Shown here: in pieces, positions 22,216-32,013 of the stretch
Layout: each line of letters starts with the position of its first letter
Position numbering within the stretch: the stretch's first letter is position 1
From: Symsagittifera roscoffensis
Lineage: Eukaryota > Xenacoelomorpha > Acoela > Convolutidae
Reading direction: 5' to 3'
NCBI RefSeq assembly: GCF_963678635.1
Contig: NC_087066.1
Span: forward strand, 27,657,301 to 27,721,300
Length of the DNA stretch: 64,000 nucleotides
The notes under the pieces: generated by a model
Told to the model about the DNA's origin: nothing
Database searches by the model: none
What the model saw: the letters and a program-made list of their open reading frames with translations, nothing else
Program-made: the position numbers and the translations under genes

Positions 22216-23020
22216 TTCTACTATTTTTTCTATTTTTTTGTTGTGCTGTTTGATACTGGTCTTGTATAGTAGTTTAAAAGAAATTGGTCATGATTTTGTT
22301 ATATATGAGAATTTATCGGTTGTTCATATATAATAGGCTCATAGTCATTTTCAACGTTGATCATTTTAATTGAAATTGTGTTTTCTGTATCACTTTCGCT
22401 GTCTGTGAATTCGCAATTGATGTTGTTTAATTGCAATTCTGTGGCTTCGTTATTGTCAATACCAGGAGGGTCTGGTTGAGTTTCTTCAGTTGCTTGAACT
22501 TGATTTGTTTGTCTTTGATATTTAGGTGTATTACTTCTATAATTTTGATGTGATTTTTGATAACGTGTGTTATTCCTATGTGGTGATTGAGAGTAGTTTC
22601 ATTGTCTGTTGTTAAAGCTTGAGCTTCTGTTCTGTGAAATATTGCGTGATCTATTTTGATAATTTTTTTATTTTGATCTGTTGCTTGAATGATCGCGTGA
22701 TCCATTATTTTGACATCTAGGGTTTCGATTGTTCGAATAGCTTCTTTTCCGATCGTTAGAATAATTTTTATACCAATTGTATGAAGAGTTTCTTGATCTG
22801 TTATATGAAAAATTTCTTTTTCTAGAACTTGATTGAGATCTGTCGTTAAATCTGTGTTGATTTGAATTTGATCTTGAATAGTGATTTTGATATTGACTAT
22901 TTCGACTATGTGATCGACTATACCTATTTTGTGAGAAATTCTGTGAATTTTTTTGGTATGGTGATCATCCTCTGTAATTTGTATTATAGGGTGATTGTTG
23001 TCTAGAGTAGTTGGAGTTAT
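22216..23020 (-). pseudogene. Arg/Ser/Asn-rich Gag tail of element A
   Basis: The - strand translation, interrupted by several stops, is very rich in Arg, Ser, Asn, Gln and Tyr (for example NYSNDRKRSYSNN), then TPKYQRQ and an acidic stretch with SESDTE near 22400. The same features occur in element B at 4680-5220. It is likely the RNA-binding tail after the zinc knuckle. Protease and palm seem deleted immediately downstream. Confidence 0.6.
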
Positions 23021-25107
23021 TTAGAAGGGGTTTTCCTGAATATTATTGCTATGAATCTTTTTGTTGGGTACATTTTGATCTTTTTTCATGTATTGATGAA
23101 AAGATTTGTTGGGTTCTCCATGTTTTTGTGGTTTATTTTGGTTAATTTGCTGTTTTTGTCTGCATTCAGCGATGCTGTGTCCGTTTCGTTGACAATAATT
23201 ACACCATTTTTTGAATGATGATTTGCCTTTGAAATTTGGGTTTTTCTCGTAAATGTTCAAAGTTTGGTGATCTTTTCTGATAAATCAGTATCGGTGTCGT
23301 TGATATTGTTTATGTGCGAAGTAGTAGTCTGGATGTTGTTGACCTATTGTAGTTTTAAATTTTCTGTTTCTTCCAATTTCATAGTGATTTCTGCTTGTTC
23401 TAGTTTATCTACTAGTTTCATAAAATCTAAATCAGGTTCTCGGATTGAGGAAGGATGTGATGCTCTCTTTTTTTGCTATTTTTCATAATTGAGGTGTTAG
23501 AGTCATCTTTAGGATTTCATTAGAATATGCTTTTCGGACTAGTGTTTCTATTCTTACTGCCCGTTGTTTTTTTTGTTTCACGGTAGTCTACGAATTTCAT
23601 TGCATAAAGTTCTTTGATGTTGTTTGTTTCTTTCTGAGTCAAACATTTTTGAGAATTTTTGCGCGAATCTTTTCCAATCTGACTTAACTTCTACAGGTAA
23701 AATTGAAAACCATTTTTGAGCCAACATGTCAAGGGTAGTTTGGATTAAAGCTGTGTGTCTATGTCTTCAATTTTGATGAAGTGGCGTGTTTACTGGTTCA
23801 GGTCCTATACTTAAAATTAAATTTGCTGTGACTGCGCTTAAATAATCTTCTACAGGATCTGTGCCTGTGAATACCATTAGTGGTTTTTTTGATATTATTG
23901 ATGATCCAACCATTAGGTATGGGTTCATAGTCGTTTGTAGAGACTCTGCGGCATGTGGCATTTGAGAAAAACTTGTTAGTTGGCTTTTTGTTATTTCGTG
24001 TTGTTGTAAATAATATGTTCTGGGATTTCATTTTGCGTCTGCGTTGGTTGGTATAAATGAGTAATTACTGGATTTTGTTGTTGAAAATTATGATTGCAAG
24101 GTGTTGGGTTAGTTCTAGGGTGTTCTATTCGTTCATTTAGTGTGTATGGCTCAAAATATCAGGTTGATCAATACTGTAAGAACGAGGTCTTGGATTTGAG
24201 GAAAATCTTTGATGATTCTGATTACAGTAATCATCATCGTCTGACCGAAAAATTATTTTGTGCGTAATGATTAGATAGATTTTTAGTATGGTATTTGTTT
24301 GCATTATGTTTCCGTTATTGGAAAAATGGTAGTTTCCATCTTGATCTTGGGAGGATTGTGGCTGATCATGAAAATTTACTGAGTTTAAGATTGTTTGTGG
24401 AAGATTTTGATTTGGTGTAAAAATTTGAGTATTTGTTTTTGTTTTTGTCGTTTTTGGTCTGTTAACATAGTTGTAATTGTGTTCTGCAAAATTATTTCTG
24501 TATATGTAAAATATGTTTGTATGAGGGCTTTGTTACGGGTCGAAATGTTTGGTAATCCATCTGTGAATATTTTTGTGCAACAGAGGGTTTTACTGTGGAT
24601 TGTATAATTGTTTGTTGTAACGTTGGATTTTTTAGTTTTGGAATCGTAAAATTTGGGTGAATAGGTGAGATACTTCGTTTTGCTTCTGTTGTTGTTATTG
24701 TTTCAACAATTTCTTCGTTTACAAAATGTGATGGGGTTTGTACATTGTGTTGTGTAAGATTTCTTGTTCCGTTTAGATTATCATGACTTTTCAATGTGGA
24801 AATTAAACTATTATTTCTTGTTCTTTCAGGTAAGAATGAATTGCAGTTTAAAGGTGTTGCGTCAAGATACTCTAACATAATCTTTATCAATAAAAATAGT
24901 GCCCTTTGCTTGACTTGAAATATCTGTTGGTATATTGATACATAATATATAAGACCATTTAGGGTCCCACACATAGTCTGATTGTTCTGCTAGTACAGTT
25001 TCAACGTCTGTACTTTGTGGTCGAAAATTTTTTCTTGCTTGTTCGATGAGATCAATATTGTGACCAAAATAATCGATTAGGAACCATGCTAAGATTTTTT
25101 GTAACAT
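23021..25107 (-). pseudogene. gag of element A with CCHC zinc knuckle
   Basis: Starts near MLQKILAWF (25107), about 110 bp inside the 5' LTR, and runs through several frames. 24974-24492 is a Thr/Asn-rich segment. 23961-23767 carries AESLQTTMNPYLM and FTGTDPVEDYL, also found in element B copy 2. About 23760-23560 has the W..F..F pattern of a retrotransposon capsid (KWFSILP, SDWKRFAQKFSKMF). 23203-23162 is a perfect C-x2-C-x4-H-x4-C knuckle (CNYCQRNGHSIAEC). Frameshifts and stops break it. The protein would package RNA and form the particle. Confidence 0.75.
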
Positions 25108-25219
25108 TTGTGTGTTATTTGATCATTTGTTAGGGCTTCTCGAATTGCATTTAAAAATTTTGAAAATGTGTATATTTCCTCTCTTACAACTGTATGTCGA
25201 GATGTTATTTAAATAAAAC

Positions 25220-26258
25220 TAATTTAAGTGAAAGTAATGATAAGCCTTGAAATTTTAAAATTAGAGCGTTAAGGTTAGGTGTTAATTTTGATGATTGTTA
25301 ATTTTTGAAATCCGCTGTTATGTGTTAGGTGATGAAGCTGGTATGATATGATGAATTATAAAACTAACAATTTGTAATTTATACTAACTTATTTTTGTAT
25401 GTTTTATTTAATAAAATTTTTTTCAATATGTTATTCAATTTACAGCTGATTTAAGGAAAACGACAAGTGTTGTTTTTATCAGTCGTTATTGTACATTTAT
25501 TAGGTTTAGCGCCATGAAAGGTTATTTGAAAGTTATTTTCAATTCAAATATTATTTTATCAGTAAATGAAAATTTAAATTCACTGCTGGTAGTACTCTAA
25601 ATACAAAAGTTGGATTTCGTTTTGGCCGTACTATCATGAAATCAATTGGTCGATTTCTTCTCAATCGTATGTCGTTTCTTGTTTGACGTCTTCTTCCAAT
25701 ACCGGGTAGTTTTCATATTGTTCGGAATATTGGATCTGATCTATTGAGGCGTAGAGACATATCTACTAAATTTTTGACGTTTAACAGTTTTAAGAAAATC
25801 TTGTCTAATTCTAATCTAATTTTGTCTAATGCTAAGTTAGTTAAGGTCTGTTTGAGACTTTTGATTGCACCAGATGATTTATGTTTAGGTTACTGTACTC
25901 CTAGAGTAATTTCAGATGAGGTACACCGTTTGCTCGTCACGCTATCTTATTTTCGGCCGGATAGATTGGCGCAACTTCTTTGTCTAATACCGATCTTAAT
26001 CTTACTCTTATATCTCCTAGTCTCAATAGATCTAGTGTACACCGGTTTACACGAGTTCGAGTTAGTTCCAAATTGAGAACAACTGTGTTCAAATTTAATT
26101 CAAATTGCTCTGGTGTTGAAACTACAAGAAGTTTCAACACTTTACAAATAAATATGTTGTTATTCGCATGAAATACGATTGGTTAGTATTTAAAATTTCG
26201 TAAACATAAAATAACATAACTTTAACCAATTATAAATACTAGTTTACAACCGGTTCCA
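25220..26258 (-). repeat. 5' LTR of element A
   Basis: Direct repeat of 6959-7974. On the - strand it begins TGGAACCGG at 26258. A primer-binding site should lie just left of 25220; no match to a specific tRNA was recognised by eye. The short ORFs here are LTR shadows. Confidence 0.75.
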
Positions 26259-27254
26259 TAGATTCCAAAAATTGGAAACATTTTTTCGTCAATTGCTGGA
26301 AAAATATTAGTTTTGTGATTAAATTCTTCCAGACCATAGTTAAAAGAAAACCAAAACCAAATCCAGCTCAATGTTTCTAAAAAAAAACAGCAAATAACAA
26401 ATTTTTCTCCAAAATTTTAATTACACTCCAGATTCAACTACTCCAAATCAATTATAGATCAAATATTCCAGTTCAAAAACAAAGAAAGAAATCAAATCCT
26501 GATTAATTATTCCGAAAAAAAAAACATCAATTAAACAAAAGTTTCTATAAAAGTGTGCATTTATTATTTTGTACTCCAGATCAATTCCAAACTTTCCTGA
26601 CGACTTTTTTTTTTTCATAAAACTGAAATAAATTGAATTACGGCTTTTTCTTGTGCTAATTCTATTCGTTTTTGAAAAATTTGTGTCTATAACCTAATAA
26701 CAACACCACACCCAACCAAACTATGTTTAGCCTTAAGCTAAATTTGAGGAATTTGCCAATTTCAATAGAAACGCCCTTTATAAAGTTTATGCAGATCTGT
26801 ACGGCCAGAAGTAGGACTACAGGAAATCTTTTGCTTTCATCAACCAATCTGAGGGCCAATCAAGTGGAACTGAAAAGTCAACCCAAGGTTCAAACAAACT
26901 AAACGCCAACAACATAACCCCATAAATATGTGAGTTTAACCCGTTCAAAATTTCAGAGATCGCTAAAAGTTTATTTCGGAGTTATTGTATCTTAGAGCAA
27001 TGTAGAACCCACACTATGCCCATAAACACAAAAGTCCACTCCTACAGGGGCAGTAGCGCTGAAGAAAAACTGAAAGTGCCCAGAAAATACCCTAGTTCCG
27101 AATTAAGTTGCGTTATAATGAAAAATGGCACAAACTTAATCTTAAAGAGAAAGTTTCAGATATTGATTAAAAAATTAACAAAATAGGAGAAATTGATAGA
27201 AACAAGTTCACTCTTGAATTGGTAGTATTGTGCAAAAAAAATATGATTTTTTAG

Positions 27255-27392
27255 TATGGAAAAGCCAAACAAAATGTACATTTTTATATTGAACACATCA
27301 ATTAACCTACGGCTTAAAGTCTGTTTACCAGTTTTAAAACCGTAAATATAATTGATGTACTCAAAAGAAAAATCGAAATTTAGTTTACTTTA
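27255..27392. repeat. Long imperfect hairpin inside element B (copy 2)
   Basis: Arms of about 58-61 bases (27255-27315 and 27335-27392) pair imperfectly, at the position equivalent to 2709-2846. It has lost more pairs than copy 1. Confidence 0.6.
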
Positions 27393-28682
27393 ATCTAAAT
27401 TCAAAAAATAAGGGCAACCCTAACTGAAAACTTTCTCCTGGGACAATCTACACATAAAAAATGAGCATGGTGTCCCATTTTGCAAAATCGGTTTAGATCT
27501 TTCATTTACCCAAACGCTAACAACCTACCCTGCCCAATAAAAGTACTAAACATCAAAAACGGTAACCATAACAATTGTGTCAATCGGATCAATCCATATC
27601 AACGTCCACGCAGCATAAATAAGTTTCAAAACTACTTCATGCCTCATACTGCCTCATGAAATTCTACGAAAACCTACTATCACTAAGGTCTTTGAGATCA
27701 AAAAACAAACCAGCAAAAAAAAATTAAAGAGAGACGTTTTTCCGATTTCGAAGCAACAACGGCATCAATGATCAAATGAAAAAGAAGAACAAAGAAAAAT
27801 AAAAAAAACCAGTTCTAACAGACATTTGGAATAGACCTCTAAGGCATTTGAAAGCTACACACTAACAGTAATTCCACTCCATTCAAAATGGTTCGATACG
27901 ACGATAATATTGTGGATGATTCCTACCATTTGTCATAAACCTCGAGAGTTACCAATGATTTAGATAATTACAATTTAGTCAGAAGCCTCATAAGAAAATT
28001 TAGTTCAAAAAGTATCAGTCCATGCAAGGAAGAAGATAAATAATTGACTAATATCTATCAAGTTTATGTGACCTTACCTCAAGTTTTTGAACATTTACAA
28101 TCAATATTCAACCACTAGATCAAAAAAATCAAACAACTTATGAAGTACAAATAGATGAAAAAGAGAATTTTTTTAACTTTCATAGAATATATTAAAACTA
28201 AACAACATCGAATTCCATCAACGAAGTTTTTGCAACAATTTATAGCTACGTCTCCATCTTAGTCACAGACAAAAGAAAGTTGTATCACGCTTATAAATAT
28301 CATGACATTCAACAGTAAAAACTAAAAATTTTTTTTTTCGAAGATTTTAGATGCACGGAAGTATCACCAATAAAAATAATCGACCTCGAATAATTCTTAA
28401 CCTGGTTAATCGACCTCCTACTTTCAACATCATATAGAATACCAATACATTCTACGTTTACAACACCACATACTAATCAAACATCGCTACAACAATCCAA
28501 ATTACAATCAATAAACAAGCCAATAATCATCAATTCCATTCATCTATGAAATACAGACCCTTTACTAAAATAGGGAAAAGAAGACAACAATTGACAACTC
28601 AAAATAAGTTTTTTTTTTCACAAATAAAAAACAATTTAGTAACCCAATGGCAAATCAGTTAGAATAAAACAATTGCAGTTTC

Positions 28683-29480
28683 TTGAACATACCTAATACC
28701 AACAACAACCCAAAAGTACAAACTCACAATCAGTCAGTTTTTTATAATGAAAAGAAAATTTACATAGATCATTCCGAAAACAAAAATTTCACTCAAATAC
28801 CTAAGACAGCCGAATCACTCCAAAAGACGACAAATCTTTATCTGATGGATAGATCATCATTTACTTCAAATAAGCCTTCTAAAGATTTTTACAGGAACGG
28901 ATGCTGAAAATTTCCTTGAAGATTAATTGAACGCTGTTACATAAAGTTTAATTTGAAAAATTGGCCAAGATTCTTTAAACCCATCTCCTCATCAAAATTA
29001 GACCTTAAGGTAGAAGAAATTCATATTATACCAAGAAGAACAGATATGGTTGTTTTATTTCTCATAATGGTTAGCATGGAAACAGTTATGCTTGATAAAT
29101 TTCAAATAGAAGGGGTTATTCAAGTCACAACAAAAATTGATCTTACTCAAAGACTCGATAGAGAAATTACTCGAATGACCGTTCTGGAAATTATTCGAAT
29201 AACCGCAATAGAAATTATTCAAACGACTGTTCCAAAAACCAGCACAACAGCAATTATAGAAACAAAAATTATAGATTAAGAGAAAAAACTAATAATAATC
29301 AAAAGAAACAAAAAAGCTCTTATAACAGATCTTTTCGAAATTTTTCTAGATCACAACAACGATGTAATTTACAGAGTTCCAACCGACATTATCAAACTCA
29401 AAGAAACAACACACCAAAACATCCATGACATAAAAATCAATCCGAAGCCACTACTGAACCCCCAGAAAATAAAAACAATT
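28683..29480 (+). pseudogene. gag remnant of element B copy 2
   Basis: 28683-28907 encodes AESLQKTTNLYLM and, after a frameshift, FTGTDAENFLED followed by a stop. These align closely with AESLQTTMNPYLM and FTGTDPVEDYL of element A gag, so A and B belong to one family. Downstream (28953-29280) the correct frame gives the Arg/Ser/Asn-rich tail, and near 29400 the NTPK string. The long ORF at 28953-29279 is a shadow of that tail in another frame. Many stops. Confidence 0.6.
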
Positions 29481-30392
29481 AACACCCCAGATTTTTAATT
29501 AAACCATTTTTAATGGAATAGTTTAGACAGTAGAGACGACAGTGACCTTGAAACTCCACTGATGATCATAATCTTGAACATGGAATTGTAACTTCCGTTT
29601 ACTTAGAGTGTCATCAAAACGACCAACCTGATAGCAGCACCGTTGAAATAGACAGCAGTAAAAGAACAGATTTACCTCATTTTCCACACCGAAAAAAACT
29701 CAAGAAGGAAGAACAACCATTTTTTTAATGCGAAATTGTTTTTATCTAGTGTTTTTTGCCTTTTTTGTTGCATAGAACGGGAACTTTTTTCAGCAATTGT
29801 AGCTAAATATGAACTTTTCATTCGCATTTCTTAGCAGCTGCGGTTTTTGGCGATGTAGTGTTATAGTTTTGTAGGAGCTAAATCAGAAATATTGGTGCTC
29901 ATTTTGGGAATTCTTCACAGCATTTTTATAGCAAAATGCTTTCATAATCAAAAAATTATACACTTTTACACTTGATGTAGTTATCCTTGTTCAAATGATC
30001 CCAAAAAACTATTGCTTCAAACCTCAGTAGAAAAAAAACTTGATTTCAGAAATTTTCTAACTCTATATCTAGCACGAAAAAGTGAGTTTCAATTTCAGGG
30101 AAACAAAAATAGAAAACACAGTATAGTCTGTGGGATGAAGATAAAAGTACGTATGATTTTAGAAAACCGAAAAGAGCTTGTAGTCGAGGAGCTCGTGCGT
30201 TTTTGCCCTAACTATTTGAAGTTAAAGCTGTGATACTGCCAAACTTATACAGGGTGATACTGCCCCTTTCTAGAACGTTCGATGGGGTCAGACAAATATA
30301 CAAACCTGTGGATCCCGAAAAGGGGACGCCTGCGGTTTGATATTTCTAGAAAGGACAGAGGGAAGTACAGCTCACAAAACTGCAGCTTACAC
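29481..30392. other. 3' part of element B copy 2 and short flank
   Basis: From 29515 it matches the start of the 106-codon ORF of copy 1 but is frameshifted. 30010-30250 is the shortened LTR. 30261-30392 contains two tttctagaa strings (30269 and 30342) and no gene. Confidence 0.4.
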
Positions 30393-30980
30393 TCAGTAAG
30401 GGCAGTGGCAGTGTCGGAAGGTGCACTCGTACTGGGTGAGATGACCGTCGTCGTTGAAAGAGTCAGAGTATTTCTTGTACAGTATCTTGTTCTTTATGAT
30501 GCTTTTGATGCCCTTGAGACCTTCTGGGCTTAAGCGAATTTCGTCACTGCCTAGATGGTAAGTACTGTAAATCTTCTCACACACGCCTCTATACTTCCAA
30601 TTTCCCTTCTTTTTATGTATTTCGCGATTCAATCTCGCCGATCGGAATCGATCTTCACTGCGGTGAGGGATTCCGATGACAAAAGTCTGCTTTGCTAATC
30701 TGCTTAGCTCCTCGGCTAATTCTGCGATTTCGTTTGCAATATCTTCTTCAGGGACCGTGGAGGGCTCTCTTCCGTCAAAAGCGTCGTTTCTCCCAATGAG
30801 CAAAACAATGGTATTGTATTTGTTCTTCGGAGGTAGGAAGCCTCTGACCGCAGCGATACGGGCTCCAGGTAATGACAAGATGTTTGTGTTTGGGAATTCC
30901 AAGTGTCGCGCCTGCGAATCTGCTATCAGAAGGTTCTTTGACGAAGATGTTTTGAAAATATGATATCTCCTGGTTGACAT
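30393..30980 (-). CDS. SGNH/GDSL-hydrolase-like protein, catalytic His replaced
   Basis: 195 codons with the layout of the SGNH hydrolase fold: LLIADSQ (nucleophile block, residues 17-23), LPGARI (37-42), VLLIGRND (59-66, the GxND block), and near the end SDEIRLSPEG (145-154). In the last block the family has Asp-x-x-His; here residue 149 is Arg, so the His of the triad is missing. Uninterrupted and GC-richer than its neighbours, with ATG at 30980. SGNH domains of this sort accompany some invertebrate retrotransposons, and no other domain is attached here. It may be an intact but inactive protein or a recently stranded transposon gene. Function beyond the fold is not inferred. Confidence 0.55.
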   Translation of the reverse strand: MSTRRYHIFKTSSSKNLLIADSQARHLEFPNTNILSLPGARIAAVRGFLPPKNKYNTIVLLIGRNDAFDGREPSTVPEEDIANEIAELAEELSRLAKQTFVIGIPHRSEDRFRSARLNREIHKKKGNWKYRGVCEKIYSTYHLGSDEIRLSPEGLKGIKSIIKNKILYKKYSDSFNDDGHLTQYECTFRHCHCPY

Positions 30981-31016
30981 TTAGAGCGAGGCAACCATTG
31001 CTACCTCGAGAAATTC

Positions 31017-31056
31017 AAATTTATCTGAAACTATTTAATAAGTTTCAGATAAATTT
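31017..31056. repeat. Perfect 16-bp inverted repeat with 8-base loop
   Basis: 31017-31032 and 31041-31056 are exact reverse complements (arm aaatttatctgaaact). A third partial copy, aagtttcagat, follows at about 31075. It is just upstream of the SGNH ORF on its coding strand. Confidence 0.8.
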
Positions 31057-31977
31057 TTTGGATAAAAATTTTTTAAGTTTCAGATTAAAATTATTATGAT
31101 TTTTTAACCTTAATTTTATCAAAACTGAAAAAAAAAATAATATCATAATAAATTTTTCCATAATTGTTTCAACGCCAATTTGTTCGCCATATTATAAAAA
31201 AGTCTAGTTGATCGTTTTTAAATGAAAAACCAAAAGTGTTTTGGGGCTAAATTTCAGTGTCAACTCACTGCTCCTAAATTGATCGCGCGTGTTCAAACCC
31301 GGTTTCTATTGCCTGATTCACATGTTAACAGTTTTACTTGGTTGTACGACCTATTTAAATTTTCCCAACCAACATCTGAGCTATTTCCGTCAAGTCGCCC
31401 TTGCTGGAGGTGAGTCTGCTTTCTTATGTTCCTCAATTCTAGTGGAATGTCGAGCAGTTTGTCCGACACAGGTGGAATGGAATCCACTACATTACAGTTT
31501 ATAAATCACCTTTGACTTGAGGTCATTGGCAAATGATGACATCAACAATTGTAAGCAAGTTTCTAGGTTCCTTGTTGTGCAAACGTCTTGAACGTTGGTT
31601 AAACTTTGTAACCTGCTTGCAAAATATTGCCTTTGGTTACCTCTAAATTGCACCATCTTTCTGGAACCCAAATTTATGTAAAATATTGTATATAACTTTT
31701 TTAAACGATATTCTATCGTCATTTAGATTAATTTAGTGTAAAAATTCTGACAATAGTTGCGAAAGCGTTTAAAATTTACTTGTTATCAAGAGCCTTTTCT
31801 AGTTGATTGGTTAAAAAAGAACTGAGATGTTGCTACTATCAATTGATTTTCAAAATGATTCAGTGCAGCTTAACTTGGCATCTTTTGCCTGATGTAGCTA
31901 AACTGTGCATCTTACAATTGTACATTTGAAAAAAATTATACTTGGACATATGAAATTAATTTCTTTTTGTAAAAATT
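31057..31977. other. Unassigned segment
   Basis: AT-rich. Short ORFs of 63-76 codons overlap on both strands around 31222-31722 with no recognisable domain. Nothing else is supported. Confidence 0.3.
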
Positions 31978-32013
31978 TTCCCGTCAAGATGTAGCTAAAC
32001 ATCTTGACGGGAA
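31978..32013. repeat. Perfect 14-bp inverted repeat at the 5' edge of element C copy 1
   Basis: ttcccgtcaagatg (31978-31991) and catcttgacgggaa (32000-32013) flank an 8-base loop. Similarity to the other copy of element C starts immediately after it, at gtctggtg, so the hairpin marks the truncation or insertion point. Confidence 0.75.

Larger units (their letters stand above)
6959..26258 (-). mobile_element. Element A: 19.3 kb retrovirus-like LTR retroelement
   Basis: Two roughly 1.02-1.04 kb direct repeats (6959-7974 and 25220-26258) bracket, on the - strand, gag with a CCHC knuckle, the reverse transcriptase connection, RNase H, and integrase with an HHCC finger, a D,D-35-E core and a GPY/F motif. 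That is the Ty3/Gypsy-retrovirus order. After integrase come about 10 kb of further ORFs, including an envelope-like one with a C-terminal membrane segment. Protease and the reverse transcriptase palm are missing. A 4.1/4.7 kb tandem duplication inflates the size; without it the element would be about 15 kb, still long. Many frames are broken. No target-site duplication was found, and the inner flank of the 3' LTR is not an obvious polypurine tract. Confidence 0.75.
26259..30260 (+). mobile_element. Element B copy 2, 5'-truncated
   Basis: Collinear with about 1600-6570 of copy 1: shared blocks near 26700-27200, the hairpin at 27255-27392, the gag region and, at 30010-30250, a shortened LTR ending gtgatactgccaaac. 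It lacks the 5' LTR and the first part of the interior, and starts directly at the 5' LTR of element A. More of gag survives here than in copy 1. Confidence 0.65.

Noticed and set aside
25744-26076. 110-codon + strand ORF
   Set aside because: It lies within the 5' LTR of element A, and its shifted counterpart at 7531-7800 is in the 3' LTR. A shadow of repeat sequence.
6959-26258. Target-site duplication of element A
   Set aside because: The bases outside the two LTRs (gaaat on the left, tagat on the right) do not match. No duplication can be claimed.
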